Assembly: GCF_031456275.1 (NCBI RefSeq) | Contig: NZ_JAVDUI010000001.1 | Coordinates: 1,818,965 to 1,882,964 of the forward strand | DNA: 64,000 bases | Reading direction: 5' to 3' | From: Falsarthrobacter nasiphocae | GTDB taxonomy: Bacteria; Actinomycetota; Actinomycetes; Actinomycetales; Micrococcaceae | In this document: positions 1 to 8,950 of the stretch, one piece after another | Numbering within the stretch: position 1 is the stretch's first letter | How the letters are laid out: each line of letters starts with the position of its first letter | Notes under the pieces: model-generated | Seen by the model: the letters and a program-made list of their open reading frames with translations, nothing else | The model's database searches: none | Told to the model about the DNA's origin: nothing | Made by a program: the position numbers and the translations under genes

Positions 1-643
1 CGCCGGCGAACTCCGCCTCCATCCACGCCTGGAGCGAGTCGGAGCCGAGGTTCTTTTGGACCACGAGCCACGCCATTCCGCCAGGTGCGAGCCGGGGGAG
101 CCAGGTGCGGAGGATGTCGTGAAGGACGGCCTTGCCCACGCGGATCGGCGGGTTGGAGTAGATCCGCTCGAAGCGCAGGTCCGGGTCGATCTCCTCCGGC
201 AGGCCGGCCGTGAGGGCGAGCCCCAGCGCTGAAGCGTTCTCCCGCGCGAGGGTCAGTGAGCGCTCGTTGACGTCCACCGCGACGAGGCGCGCCTCCGGCG
301 TGTGGAGCCCCGCTGTGAGGGTGATGGGACCCCACCCGCAGCCGATGTCGAGGACCGTCTCGTCGGGGCGGATCAGCGGGCCCCACGGGGCGTTCTTCAG
401 GAGCACCTGGGTGCCTTTGTCCACACCTCCTGGCGAGAAGATGCCGGACGCCGTCGTGACCGTGACGGTGCGCCCCGCGAGCTCCACGGTGAGGGTCTTC
501 CGGAGCAGCGGCCCCTCGGGAGTGCCCGTGAAGTAGTGATCTTGGGCGGGCGTCTGCGCGGACGGGGCATGGGGCGCACGTGCGGACGGAGCGGGGGACG
601 GGGCCTGGGGCACGGAGCGGCCCTCGCGGGGTGTGGCGGGCAT
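1..643 (-). CDS. Class I SAM methyltransferase, RsmC-like (3' end outside window)
   Basis: The visible 214 residues read as a small-domain (MTS/RsmC-type) S-adenosylmethionine methyltransferase. After a Pro/Ala-rich N-terminus comes a beta-rich segment with FSPGGVDKGTQVLL, then SAM motif I DIGCGWG near residue 92, an acidic VAVDVNERS motif II, and the catalytic SNPPIR motif (NPP[FY]-like) near residue 161. Family members methylate the exocyclic N2 of guanines in rRNA, but the exact target here is inference. The gene runs off the left edge, so the C-terminus is unseen. ATG at 641-643 was chosen because TAGGAT (650-655, minus strand) lies six bases upstream, as in other apparently leaderless genes here. 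It is divergent from hflX. Confidence 0.8.
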   Translation of the reverse strand, partial: MPATPREGRSVPQAPSPAPSARAPHAPSAQTPAQDHYFTGTPEGPLLRKTLTVELAGRTVTVTTASGIFSPGGVDKGTQVLLKNAPWGPLIRPDETVLDIGCGWGPITLTAGLHTPEARLVAVDVNERSLTLARENASALGLALTAGLPEEIDPDLRFERIYSNPPIRVGKAVLHDILRTWLPRLAPGGMAWLVVQKNLGSDSLQAWMEAEFAG

Positions 644-649
644 GGGGCC

Positions 650-655
650 ATCCTA
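650..655 (-). promoter_or_regulatory. -10 element of methyltransferase gene (leaderless)
   Basis: TAGGAT on the minus strand is followed by six bases and then the ATG at 643. This spacing puts the transcription start at or next to the start codon. No clear -35 is seen. Confidence 0.45.
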
Positions 656-678
656 TCGGCGCGCTTTCACCGAAGTGG

Positions 679-684
679 TAGAAT
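679..684 (+). promoter_or_regulatory. Putative -10 element for hflX
   Basis: TAGAAT lies about 67 bases before the chosen hflX start, in the short divergent region between the methyltransferase and hflX. It is recognised only by its similarity to TANNNT. Confidence 0.35.
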
Positions 685-751
685 TGTCTCAATCACTTTT
701 CGCCCCGGCCGGCCACGCCCGGTGCACCCGGCGGCGGGATGGAGGAATAGC

Positions 752-2359
752 ATGGCAAGTAGCACTCGCGCGTCAATCGCACGACACCATCACTACGCAA
801 AGGACACCGTGGCGGAACTCCCCGATCAGGGCCAAGGCGAATCCTCGCCCCGCGCCTCGTCGCTCGACCCCATCGACCGCATCCTGGCCACCGAGGACGC
901 CCCGCGCGGCTCCGTCTTCGCATCTCGCCGCGCACTCGCGCTGAGTGAGCTTGACCGCGAGCACTCCGAGTCAGACGGCGACCAGGCGGATCTCGCCGAA
1001 CGCCGCGCCCTGCGCCGAGTCGCGGGGCTCTCCACGGAGCTCGAGGACGTCACCGAGGTCGAGTACCGCCAGCTGCGCCTGGAGAAGGTCGTCCTCGCGG
1101 GGCTCTGGACCGAAGGCACCCTCGCGGACGCCGAGAACTCCCTCCTCGAACTCGCCGCCCTCGCCGAGACGGCGGGCTCCGAGGTCATGGACGGGATCGT
1201 CCAGCGCCGCACCAAGCCGGACCCGGGCACCTTCCTCGGCTCCGGCAAGGCGGAGGAGCTCAAGGACATCGTTGCGGCCACGGGCGCGGACACAGTCGTG
1301 ATCGACGCCGAGCTGGCGCCGTCACAGCGCCGCGCTCTAGAGGATGTGGTCAAGGTCAAGGTCATCGACCGCACCGCGCTCATCCTCGACATCTTCGCCC
1401 AGCACGCCAAGTCCCGCGAGGGCAAGGCCCAAGTGGAGCTCGCTCAGCTCGAATACCTCTTGCCGCGACTGCGCGGCTGGGGAGAGTCCATGTCCCGCCA
1501 GGCCGGCGGCCGCGTCGGCGCAGCGGGCGGCGGCATCGGCTCGCGCGGACCGGGTGAGACGAAGATCGAGCTCGACCGCCGACGCATCCGCACGCGCATG
1601 GCCAAGCTCCGGCGCGAGATCGAGGGCATGAAGCCGGCCCGCGAGGCCAAGCGGGCCAACCGTCGGCGCAACTCGGTTCCCAGCGTCGCCATCGCCGGCT
1701 ACACCAACGCGGGCAAGTCCTCCCTGCTCAACCGGCTGACGAGCGCAGGCGTCCTCGTGGAGAACGCCCTCTTCGCGACGCTCGACCCCACGGTCCGCCA
1801 CACGCAGACCCCGGACGGGATCGGGTACACGCTCGCGGACACGGTCGGGTTCGTTCGCTCCCTGCCCACGCAGCTGGTGGAGGCCTTCCGCTCCACGCTT
1901 GAGGAGGTCGCGGACTCGGACCTCATCCTGCACGTCGTGGACGTCTCCCACCCGGACCCCGAGGGCCAGATCCAGGCCGTGCGCCAGGTCCTCGCCGAGG
2001 TGGACGCCCACACCCTCCCTGAGATCATCGTTCTCAACAAGGCGGACGCGGCGGATCCGTTCGTCGTTGAGCGCGTGCGGCAGAAGGAGCCGCGCAGCAT
2101 CCTCGTCTCGGCGCGCACGGGGGAGGGCATCGACGAGCTGCTCGAGCTCATCTCGGTGTCCATTCCCCGCCCGGACGTGACCCTGGAGCTGCTCGTGCCG
2201 TACACGCAGGGCCAGGTCCTGGCGAGACTGCATGAGGACGACTCCGAGATTCTCGAGCAGGAGCACTTGGCGGACGGCACGCGCGTCGTCGTCCGCGTCC
2301 GGAAGTCCCTCGCCGCCGCGCTCAAGGAATTCGAGACGAAAGCCGCGCCCACGACGTAG
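752..2359 (+). CDS. hflX: GTPase HflX
   Basis: HflX is a ribosome-associated GTPase that splits stalled or hibernating 70S ribosomes. The 535-residue protein has the N-terminal HflX domain with its Gly-rich signature (GGGIGSRGPGETKIELDRR), followed by a G domain: P-loop GYTNAGKSS starting at residue 316, DTVG (G3), NKAD at 429-432 (G4) and SARTGEG (G5). ATG 752 was chosen because GGAGG at 741-745 sits six bases before it. An in-frame GTG at 809 with AAAGGA upstream is a credible alternative. The N-terminal ~80 residues are low complexity. The gene is monocistronic here, with a hairpin downstream. Confidence 0.95.
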   Translation: MASSTRASIARHHHYAKDTVAELPDQGQGESSPRASSLDPIDRILATEDAPRGSVFASRRALALSELDREHSESDGDQADLAERRALRRVAGLSTELEDVTEVEYRQLRLEKVVLAGLWTEGTLADAENSLLELAALAETAGSEVMDGIVQRRTKPDPGTFLGSGKAEELKDIVAATGADTVVIDAELAPSQRRALEDVVKVKVIDRTALILDIFAQHAKSREGKAQVELAQLEYLLPRLRGWGESMSRQAGGRVGAAGGGIGSRGPGETKIELDRRRIRTRMAKLRREIEGMKPAREAKRANRRRNSVPSVAIAGYTNAGKSSLLNRLTSAGVLVENALFATLDPTVRHTQTPDGIGYTLADTVGFVRSLPTQLVEAFRSTLEEVADSDLILHVVDVSHPDPEGQIQAVRQVLAEVDAHTLPEIIVLNKADAADPFVVERVRQKEPRSILVSARTGEGIDELLELISVSIPRPDVTLELLVPYTQGQVLARLHEDDSEILEQEHLADGTRVVVRVRKSLAAALKEFETKAAPTT

Positions 2360-2397
2360 CGCCAGCGGCTTCCGTCTGCGCGAGAGCGGGACACCGA

Positions 2398-2434
2398 ATG
2401 CCGCCTCCGCGAGCCCGGCTCGGGGAGGCGGCAT
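2398..2434 (+). terminator. Hairpin after hflX
   Basis: A perfect 11-bp stem (ATGCCGCCTCC / GGAGGCGGCAT) with a 15-base loop lies 38 bases after the hflX stop. There is no T tract, which is common for terminators in high-G+C actinobacteria. Confidence 0.6.
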
Positions 2435-2559
2435 CCGGCCCCTTCGGGGCGACTCGCGGAAGGCCCCTGCGCGCTTGTGGCTCGGGGCGCCCGCGGGATT
2501 GAATAGAGGTCCGCACCCGCCACCCGTCTCCCGACCCCGATGAATGAGGCCCGTAACCC

Positions 2560-4602
2560 ATGCCTGCCCCCGAAGAGCGCGCCCTGACCCTCCTCCGGGC
2601 TGCTGTCAAGGCTCTCGGAGGCTCCCAGCGGGAGGGACAGGAGGAGATGGCCGCGGCCGTCGCCAGGGCGCTGTCTCGCAAGGAGCACCTGCTCGTCCAG
2701 GCCGGCACGGGCACTGGAAAGTCCCTCGGGTACCTCGTGCCGCTCATCTCCCACGCTCAGCGGGAGGACGGCCCCATGGTCATTGCGACGGCGACGCTGG
2801 CGCTCCAGTCCCAGATCGTCCGGCGGGACGTGCCGCGGCTGCTCGACGCCGTGGAGCCGCACCTGGCCCGCCCCGTGGACGTCGCCCTCCTCAAGGGCCG
2901 GTCCAATTACGTATGCCTCAACAAGCTCGAGGGCGGATACCCGGAAGACGAGCAAGACCCCCTCTTCGAAGACCCCGCCGAGCATGCGGTCGCGCACCCG
3001 TCCGCGCCCCGGATCACGAACGTCACAACCTTCTCCGCCGGACCGGACCGCTTGGGGCAGGAGGTCCAGAGGCTGCGCGCCTGGGCAGAGACCACGGACA
3101 CCGGAGACCGGGACGAGCTGACGCCGGGCGTGTCCGACAAGGCGTGGCGGCAGGTGTCCGTCACGGCGCAAGAGTGCCTTGGGGCGCAGCGGTGTCCGCT
3201 CGCCGAGGCCTGCTTCAGTGAACTCGCGCGGGAGAGGGCGGGGGAGGCGGACATCGTCATCACGAACCACGCGCTGCTGGCGATCTCCGCGTTCGAGGGT
3301 ATGCAGGTGCTCCCCGAGCACAGCGTTGTCGTGGTCGACGAGGCCCACGAGCTTCAGGACCGCGTCACGGCCGCCGTCACCGGCACGCTCAACGCCGCGA
3401 TGATCACCGCCGCCGCGAGTGCCGCCAGGAAGGCCGCGAAGGTCGACGACGAGCCCATGAACGGGGCGGCCGAGGCCCTCCAGGCCGAGCTCGCGCTCAT
3501 GGAGGAGGGCCTCCTGCACCGCGGCCTCACCCCGAACCTCGGCCGGGCGGTGGAGCTGGTCCGGGACTCCGCGCGCGCCGCGTTCTCCGACCTGAAGCCC
3601 AGTCCCGGCGAGGACCCCGACGCCGCCGCGCAGCTGGCCCGATCCCGCGTCCAGGACGTCTTCCAGGCGGCCGAACGGCTCATCGGCGCCGCCGACTCAG
3701 GCGAGATCGCCTGGGTCACCAGGCCCAGCGAGTTCACGCCCGGCCAGGGGTACTCGCGTGATCGCAACGCGGAGGCCACCCTCAACGTGGCGCCCGTCTC
3801 CGTGGCCATGCGCTTGCGCGAGGGCCTCTTCGAGGACAAGACCGTCATTCTCACGAGCGCCACGCTGGCCCTCGGGGGCCGCTTCGACGCGGTGGCCGGC
3901 GACCTCGGTCTGGCTGGGCCGGACGCGCCTTCTCACGCGGAGCTCGACGTCGGATCCCCCTTTGCCTACGAAAGGCAAGGCATCCTCTATACGCCGCGGC
4001 ACCTGCCGAAGCCCGGCATGCACGCGGCCCCCGAGACGCGCGAGGAGCTGCTGCGCCTCATCACGGCCTCCGGCGGGGCGGCACTGGGCCTCTTCTCCTC
4101 GAAGCGCGCGGCCCAGGAGGCGGCCGAGTGGGTGCGCGAGCGCGTCGACTTCGAGGTGCTGTGCCAGGGTGACGGCGCCACGGCGGCGCTCATCAAGGAG
4201 TTCGCCGAGACCGAGTCGACGTGCCTCTTCGGCACGATGACGCTGTGGCAGGGCGTGGATGTGCCCGGGCGCGGGTGCCGGCTCGTCGTCATTGATCGGA
4301 TCCCGTTCCCGCGGCCCGACGACCCCCTCGCCACGGCTCGCTCCCGTGCCATCACGCAGGCGGGCGGCAACGGGTTCATGGGGGTCGCGGCGGCGAGTGC
4401 GGCGATCCGCCTGGCCCAGGGCGTGGGCCGGCTCATCCGCTCGACGGACGATCGCGGGGTGGTGGCCGTTCTGGACTCCCGCCTCGCCACGGAGCGCTAT
4501 GGCGGGTTCCTCCTGCGCAGCCTCCCGCCCCTGTGGCGCACCGAGAAGCTCGAGGTGGCTGAGGGGGCGCTGGCGCGCCTCCGGGACGACGACGGAGCCT
4601 AG
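2560..4602 (+). CDS. DinG/XPD-type ATP-dependent DNA helicase with Fe-S cluster
   Basis: This is a superfamily 2 helicase of the DinG/XPD class, expected to unwind DNA 5'-3' during repair. The 680-residue protein has Walker A AGTGTGKS (48-55), a DEAH box (VDEAHE), motif III SATL and motif VI QGVGRLIRS near the C-terminus. Four cysteines at 119, 206, 212 and 218 are placed like the 4Fe-4S ligands of this family. ATG 2560 follows a weak GAGG. It converges on lexA. DinG is an SOS gene in E. coli, but I see no LexA box directly upstream here, so SOS control is not supported by the sequence. Confidence 0.92.
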   Translation: MPAPEERALTLLRAAVKALGGSQREGQEEMAAAVARALSRKEHLLVQAGTGTGKSLGYLVPLISHAQREDGPMVIATATLALQSQIVRRDVPRLLDAVEPHLARPVDVALLKGRSNYVCLNKLEGGYPEDEQDPLFEDPAEHAVAHPSAPRITNVTTFSAGPDRLGQEVQRLRAWAETTDTGDRDELTPGVSDKAWRQVSVTAQECLGAQRCPLAEACFSELARERAGEADIVITNHALLAISAFEGMQVLPEHSVVVVDEAHELQDRVTAAVTGTLNAAMITAAASAARKAAKVDDEPMNGAAEALQAELALMEEGLLHRGLTPNLGRAVELVRDSARAAFSDLKPSPGEDPDAAAQLARSRVQDVFQAAERLIGAADSGEIAWVTRPSEFTPGQGYSRDRNAEATLNVAPVSVAMRLREGLFEDKTVILTSATLALGGRFDAVAGDLGLAGPDAPSHAELDVGSPFAYERQGILYTPRHLPKPGMHAAPETREELLRLITASGGAALGLFSSKRAAQEAAEWVRERVDFEVLCQGDGATAALIKEFAETESTCLFGTMTLWQGVDVPGRGCRLVVIDRIPFPRPDDPLATARSRAITQAGGNGFMGVAAASAAIRLAQGVGRLIRSTDDRGVVAVLDSRLATERYGGFLLRSLPPLWRTEKLEVAEGALARLRDDDGA

Positions 4603-4616
4603 CGGCCGCTCCCGAA

Positions 4617-4641
4617 GCCCGCTGCGCGGAGGCGAGCGGGC
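4617..4641. terminator. Short hairpin between helicase and lexA
   Basis: GCCCGCT and AGCGGGC form a 7-bp stem with an 11-base loop in the 61-base convergent gap, so it could end transcripts from both sides. It has no T tract. Confidence 0.4.
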
Positions 4642-4663
4642 GCGGAGGCCAGACGGGCTGAGG

Positions 4664-5476
4664 CTAGAGGGCGCGGAGCACCGAGACGACCTTGCCCATG
4701 ATGACCGCATGGTCACCGAGGATGGGCTCGTACTGCGAGTTCTGGGGCAGCAGCCACGTGTGGCCGTCCCGCTGGCGGAAGGTCTTGACGGTGGCCTCGT
4801 CGTTGAGCAGCGCCGCGACGATGTCGCCGTTCATGGCCGTGTTCTGGCGGCGAACCACGATGAGATCCCCGTCGCAGATCGCGGCGTCCACCATCGAGTC
4901 TCCGCGGACCTTGAGCATGAAGAGCTCGCCCTGGCCCACGATGCTGCGCGGCAGCGTGACGATGTCCTCGATGTCCTGTTCGGCGAGGATCGGCCCGCCG
5001 GCGGCGATGCGTCCGACCAGCGGCACTCCGACGCTCGTACTGTCCTCCCGCGCCTGGAGCGGGGTCACGGGTGCGAGGCCCGCGATGTCGGCGGCGCCTG
5101 AGGCGCCGTTCGCCTCCTGCGAGGCCGACGACGCGGCTGCGGCGGGTGATCCTTCCCGTGCCAGGGAGCCCGCCTGCGGCGCCCCCGCCGAGGCGTGATC
5201 CTGCACGGACGAATCAGGCGCTGACGCCGTGGCCCGCTGCCCCGAGACGGGGCGAAGGATTTCGATCGAGCGCGGGCGGTTCTCGGGGCGGCGGATGTAG
5301 CCGAGCTCCACGAGGCGCTTGAGCTGGTAGTTCACGGAGGACGTGGACGTGAGGCCCGTGACCTTGCCGATGTCACGCAGTGAGGGTGCGTAGCCGTTCT
5401 CCGCATGGAACGCTTCTACGCACTCCATGACCGCGCGCTGAGTGGGGGTCAGTTCCGGCGCCCGGCCAGTGGTCAT
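4664..5476 (-). CDS. lexA: SOS repressor LexA
   Basis: LexA represses DNA-damage genes and cleaves itself when RecA filaments form. The 270-residue protein has an N-terminal winged helix-turn-helix (about 8-75), then a peptidase S24 domain with the cleavage bond Ala159-Gly160 (GRIAAGGP), catalytic Ser194 (GDSM) and Lys231 (ATVK). Residues about 78-138 form an unusually long Ala/Ser/Gly-rich linker, which makes the protein longer than the ~200-240 residues I expect for the family. AAGGAG lies eight bases before the ATG. The promoter region (-35 TTGATT 5564-5569, -10 TAAGCT 5541-5546, 17-bp spacer) overlaps a LexA-box-like site, consistent with autorepression. Confidence 0.97.
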   Translation of the reverse strand: MTTGRAPELTPTQRAVMECVEAFHAENGYAPSLRDIGKVTGLTSTSSVNYQLKRLVELGYIRRPENRPRSIEILRPVSGQRATASAPDSSVQDHASAGAPQAGSLAREGSPAAAASSASQEANGASGAADIAGLAPVTPLQAREDSTSVGVPLVGRIAAGGPILAEQDIEDIVTLPRSIVGQGELFMLKVRGDSMVDAAICDGDLIVVRRQNTAMNGDIVAALLNDEATVKTFRQRDGHTWLLPQNSQYEPILGDHAVIMGKVVSVLRAL

Positions 5477-5540
5477 CTGCGCGTCTCCTTATCGTGTCCA
5501 CCCCTCCGTGTTGAGTGGATCGTGAGTTCTTCTACAGCCC

Positions 5541-5569
5541 AGCTTAGGCGCTGAGATGTGGGGAATCAA
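5541..5569 (-). promoter_or_regulatory. lexA promoter
   Basis: On the minus strand, TTGATT (5564-5569) and TAAGCT (5541-5546) are separated by 17 bases. The -35 hexamer lies inside the imperfect LexA box at 5566-5581. Confidence 0.55.
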
Positions 5570-5581
5570 ACATAGTTTCGA
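5566..5581. promoter_or_regulatory. LexA (SOS) box-like site, imperfect
   Basis: TCAAACATAGTTTCGA differs at two positions from the actinobacterial/Bacillus-type SOS palindrome TCGAAC-N4-GTTCGA. It covers the -35 of the lexA promoter. Confidence 0.6.
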
Positions 5582-5598
5582 CAACCACTGGACACACC

Positions 5599-5614
5599 TC
5601 GAACATAGGTGCTA
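5599..5614. promoter_or_regulatory. Degenerate LexA half-site
   Basis: TCGAAC is perfect on the left, but the right half GTGCTA departs at two positions. It lies between the two better SOS boxes in the lexA/LysM divergent region. Confidence 0.35.
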
Positions 5615-5625
5615 GAACTGATGTA

Positions 5626-5641
5626 TCGAACAGGCGTTCGA
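5626..5641. promoter_or_regulatory. LexA (SOS) box, perfect palindrome
   Basis: TCGAACAGGCGTTCGA matches TCGAAC-N4-GTTCGA exactly. It lies between lexA and the LysM gene, 115 bases before the LysM start, and can serve both genes. Confidence 0.85.
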
Positions 5642-5756
5642 GTCAGCCGGGTTCTTGGAGCTCGTCGCACCCCCGATCGCCGAATGTGTGTTCGAGTCGC
5701 CGCCCGGAGCGAGAACGTCTGGATCGGTGACCAGCGCAGGAAAGGAATCTGCAGCC

Positions 5757-6140
5757 ATGTCCGCTCTTACTCTCTCGTCCGTCTCATCGCGTTCATCCGT
5801 CTCCCCTCGCCAGCCCGAGGTCTCCGTCTCGAAGCCCTCGGCCCTCCGGCTGACTCGGCGCGGCCGCTTCGTCCTGGTCGGACTGCCGCTGTTTGCGCTT
5901 CTCCTCGGCCTCATCGTGGGCGGCTCGTTCATGGCGACTCAGGCCGACGCCTCCACGAGCGCAGCCCCGTCCGTCGCCGTGGTGACCGTCGAGCCGGGGG
6001 AGTCTATGTGGGAGGTTGCCCAGCGCACCAACCCGGGTACGGACCCGCGCGAGGTCGTTGCGGCGATCGTCGAGGCCAACGGGCTGGCTTCCAGCGCCCT
6101 TGAGCCTGGCCAGGAGCTGAGCGTCCCCCTGTTCAAGTAG
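5757..6140 (+). CDS. Small LysM membrane protein divergent from lexA (putative SOS division inhibitor)
   Basis: A 127-residue protein with a Ser-rich N-terminus, one hydrophobic span (about residues 43-63, FVLVGLPLFALLLGLIVGG) and a C-terminal LysM fold (VVTVEPGESMWEVAQR...EVVAAIVEANGL...LEPGQELSVP). LysM binds peptidoglycan, so the C-terminus should face the wall. The layout (divergent from lexA, TM plus LysM) resembles Bacillus YneA, an SOS-induced division suppressor. That function is inference from context. ATG 5757 was chosen for AGGAAAGGA upstream. An in-frame upstream ATG at 5655 lacks a good ribosome site. Confidence 0.85.
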   Translation: MSALTLSSVSSRSSVSPRQPEVSVSKPSALRLTRRGRFVLVGLPLFALLLGLIVGGSFMATQADASTSAAPSVAVVTVEPGESMWEVAQRTNPGTDPREVVAAIVEANGLASSALEPGQELSVPLFK

Positions 6141-6262
6141 GCCCGGCAGGAGGGCGTCCTCCGGGGCAATCCTCGGGTCAGCGTGCGTGAACTCCGTCAC
6201 TCCGGATCTCGGTGGGGTGTCTCAAGCCCCGGTGACAGGGTCTGCCTGTCCGTGGGGAAGAC

Positions 6263-6268
6263 TAGGCT
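6263..6268 (+). promoter_or_regulatory. -10 element of the his operon (leaderless hisC)
   Basis: TAGGCT is followed by seven bases and then GTG at 6276, so the hisC mRNA probably begins at its start codon. Confidence 0.5.
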
Positions 6269-6275
6269 GGTGCGT

Positions 6276-7478
6276 GTGAACGACCGTCGAGATTCCCTTT
6301 CCGCCCTGCCCCTCCGGGAGAACCTCAGGGGAAAGTCGCCCTACGGCGCACCCCAGAAGAGTGTTCCCTTTGCGCTCAATGTCAACGAGAACACCCATCC
6401 CCTGCCGGAGGCGGTCCAAGAGACCATCGTGGGCAAGGTTGCCAGTGTTGTGGGCGGGCTCAATCGGTATCCAGACAGGGATGCGGTGGAGCTTCGCTCA
6501 GAGCTCGCGGACTACCTGAACGCTCAGGTCCAGGGCATTGACCTCGCGTACGAGAACGTCTGGGCCGCCAATGGCTCCAACGAGATTCTCCAGCAGATCC
6601 TCCAGACCTTCGGCGGTCCGGGCCGGGCCCTCCTCTCGTTCACCCCGACATACTCGATGTACCCGCTCCTCGCAGCGGGGACGGACACGGACTACGTGGC
6701 CGGAACGCGGGGGTCCGATTTCAGCCTCACGCAGGAATCTGCCCTCGAGCAGCTTGCCGAGGCCGAGCCGGCCGTGGTCTTCCTCGCCTCGCCGAACAAT
6801 CCGACCGCCACGGCCCTTGGGCCTGACGTCATCGAGGCCCTCTACGAGGCGAGCGAGCCGTACCGGACCATGATCGTCGTTGACGAGGCCTACGCGGAGT
6901 TCGCCCGCGACTCCACGCGCAGCGCCCTGCGGCTCCTGAAGGGCCGGGAGCGGCTCATCGTCACCCGGACCATGAGCAAGGCCTTCGGCCTCGCCGGCGC
7001 GCGCCTCGGCTACCTCGCCGCTGCCCCTCACGTCGTCGACGCCCTCCAACTGGTCCGGCTGCCCTACCACCTCTCCGCCGTGACCCAGGCGGTGGCGCTG
7101 GGGGCTCTCGCTCACGCCGAGGACCTCCTCGCAACCGTCGACGACATCCGGGCCCAACGGGACCGGATCGAGGCCACCCTCCGAGAGCTGGGCTTCTCCC
7201 CGGCCGTCTCCGACGCGAACTTCGTCTTCTTCACGGGCGTCCGCGACTCCCAGGCGCTGTTCGAGGCGCTGCTCGACGACGGCATCCTCATCCGAGACGT
7301 CGGCATCCCGAATTCGCTCCGCGTCAGCGCTGGAACCCGTGAGGAGACGGACGCCTTCCTCACAGCGATGCGCCGCCTCGCCCCCGAACACGTCCTGCCC
7401 GCCGGGAACGGGGCCTCGGCGGAACCGCCCGCCACAGACTCACCCACTCCTGACATCGCAAAGGACACCACCCGATGA
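6276..7478 (+). CDS. hisC: Histidinol-phosphate aminotransferase
   Basis: HisC is a PLP enzyme that converts imidazole-acetol phosphate and glutamate to histidinol phosphate. The 400-residue protein shows the fold-type I aminotransferase pattern: [11 protein letters not shown] substrate loop, [27 protein letters not shown] and the PLP lysine in [20 protein letters not shown] 6276 is favoured by a TAGGCT -10 seven bases upstream. An in-frame GTG at 6270 is the other option. It heads the his operon and overlaps hisB by ATGA. The last ~25 residues are a Pro/Ala-rich tail. Confidence 0.96.
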   Translation: MNDRRDSLSALPLRENLRGKSPYGAPQKSVPFALNVNENTHPLPEAVQETIVGKVASVVGGLNRYPDRDAVELRSELADYLNAQVQGIDLAYENVWAANGSNEILQQILQTFGGPGRALLSFTPTYSMYPLLAAGTDTDYVAGTRGSDFSLTQESALEQLAEAEPAVVFLASPNNPTATALGPDVIEALYEASEPYRTMIVVDEAYAEFARDSTRSALRLLKGRERLIVTRTMSKAFGLAGARLGYLAAAPHVVDALQLVRLPYHLSAVTQAVALGALAHAEDLLATVDDIRAQRDRIEATLRELGFSPAVSDANFVFFTGVRDSQALFEALLDDGILIRDVGIPNSLRVSAGTREETDAFLTAMRRLAPEHVLPAGNGASAEPPATDSPTPDIAKDTTR

Positions 7479-8113
7479 CCTCCCCGACACCCCAGCGCAC
7501 GGAGCAGCAGACCGGCCGGCGCACGGCCTCCATCGAGCGGCGCACGAGTGAGTCCCACGTGAGGCTCAGCCTCGACCTCGACGGAACCGGGCAGTCCTCC
7601 ATCTCCACGAGCGTGCCGTTCTACGACCACATGCTCACGGCGCTGTCCAAGCACTCGCTCATCGACATGACCGTCGAAGCCACGGGCGACACGCACATCG
7701 ACGTTCACCACACCGTCGAGGACGTCGCCATTGTCCTCGGGGAGGCGCTCCGAGAGGCGCTGGGGGACAAGCGGGGGATCTCGCGGTTCGGACAGGCGGC
7801 CGTGCCGCTGGACGAGGCCCTCGCGTCAGCCGTCGTCGACATCTCCGGCCGCCCCTACCTCGTCCACAGCGGCGAGCCGGCAGGCCTGGAGCATCACCTC
7901 ATCGGCGGCCACTTCACGGGCTCGCTGACCCGTCACGTCTTCGAGGCCATCACCCTCCACGCGCAGATCTGCCTCCATATGACCGTCCTCGGCGGCAGGG
8001 ACCCCCACCACATCGTGGAGGCCCAGTTCAAGGCCCTTGCCCGTGCGCTCCGGGCCGCCATCGAACCGGACCCCCGCGTCACGGGGATCCCCTCGACCAA
8101 GGGCGCACTGTGA
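7475..8113 (+). CDS. hisB: Imidazoleglycerol-phosphate dehydratase
   Basis: HisB dehydrates imidazoleglycerol phosphate to imidazole-acetol phosphate, the substrate of the HisC encoded just upstream. The 212-residue monofunctional enzyme carries both metal-binding signatures, [11 protein letters not shown] and [13 protein letters not shown], plus FYDHML near the N-terminus. It lacks the phosphatase half found in E. coli HisB. The start ATG overlaps the hisC stop (ATGA), and its own end overlaps the hisH GTG, so translation is probably coupled. Confidence 0.97.
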   Translation: MTSPTPQRTEQQTGRRTASIERRTSESHVRLSLDLDGTGQSSISTSVPFYDHMLTALSKHSLIDMTVEATGDTHIDVHHTVEDVAIVLGEALREALGDKRGISRFGQAAVPLDEALASAVVDISGRPYLVHSGEPAGLEHHLIGGHFTGSLTRHVFEAITLHAQICLHMTVLGGRDPHHIVEAQFKALARALRAAIEPDPRVTGIPSTKGAL

Positions 8114-8751
8114 GGCGGCCCGACGTCGTCGTCCTTGACTACGGCTCGGGGAACGTGCGCTCCGCCGTCCGAGCCCTGGAGCACGTGGGCGCGCAGGTCA
8201 CGCTGACGCGGGACCGAGACGCCGTGCAGAACGCGGACGGCCTGTTCGTCCCCGGCGTGGGCGCCTTCGAGGCTGTCATGAATCAGCTCACCGCGGTCCA
8301 CGGCGGCCGCATGATCGGCCGCCGAGTGGCGGGCGGGCGCCCGGTGCTCGGCGTCTGCGTCGGCATGCAGATCATGTTCGAGGAAGGCTCGGAGCACGGC
8401 ACCGCCGCGAAGGGGCTCGGCGAATGGCCGGGCGTCGTCGAGCGGCTCCAGGCCGAGGTCGTGCCCCACATGGGGTGGAACGCAGTTCGCCCGCCGGAGG
8501 ACACGGTGCTCTTCAAGGGCATTGAGGATGAGCTGTTCTACTTCGTCCACTCCTACGGGGTGCAGCGCTGGGAGTTCGACGTCGCCCAGCCCCTCATGAA
8601 GCCGCCGTCGGTCACGTGGAGCACGCACGGCGGGGACTTCCTCGCCGCCGTGGAGAACGGGCCCCTGACCGCAACCCAGTTCCACCCCGAGAAGTCCGGC
8701 GAGGCCGGTCTGGCTCTCCTGCGCAACTGGCTCGAAAGCCTGCGCTCATGA
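8110..8751 (+). CDS. hisH: Imidazole glycerol phosphate synthase, glutaminase subunit
   Basis: HisH hydrolyses glutamine and feeds ammonia to HisF. The 213-residue class I glutamine amidotransferase has DYGSGN at the N-terminus, the oxyanion loop PGVGAF, the nucleophile Cys in [11 protein letters not shown], and the C-terminal histidine/glutamate in HPEKSG. GTG 8110 overlaps the hisB stop and its own stop overlaps the next small gene. No hisF is seen in this window, so its partner must be encoded elsewhere. Confidence 0.96.
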   Translation: MRRPDVVVLDYGSGNVRSAVRALEHVGAQVTLTRDRDAVQNADGLFVPGVGAFEAVMNQLTAVHGGRMIGRRVAGGRPVLGVCVGMQIMFEEGSEHGTAAKGLGEWPGVVERLQAEVVPHMGWNAVRPPEDTVLFKGIEDELFYFVHSYGVQRWEFDVAQPLMKPPSVTWSTHGGDFLAAVENGPLTATQFHPEKSGEAGLALLRNWLESLRS

Positions 8752-8909
8752 ACGGCGCGCCCGCTGTCCTCCTCATGGCCCTCGCCGGCGTGCTCCTCGG
8801 CGGGGCGTACTCGCTCCGCCAGCAGGGGCTGCCGCGCTGGACGTGGATCTGCATGCTCCTCCTCGCGGGCCTGTCCCTTGTGGCCGCGTACCTCGTGATC
8901 CCCTCCTGA
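8748..8909 (+). CDS. Small two-span membrane protein in his operon
   Basis: A 53-residue hydrophobic protein with two predicted membrane spans (about residues 4-22 and 32-50) joined by a short loop, RQQGLPRW. The ATG at 8748 overlaps the hisH stop by ATGA, which supports a real translated gene inside the operon. No function can be assigned. Conservation at this position in related genomes would confirm it. Confidence 0.65.
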   Translation: MNGAPAVLLMALAGVLLGGAYSLRQQGLPRWTWICMLLLAGLSLVAAYLVIPS

Positions 8910-8950
8910 CCCACCCTCCGTCTCTCGTGCTCGACCCAGAAAGGCCCCTC

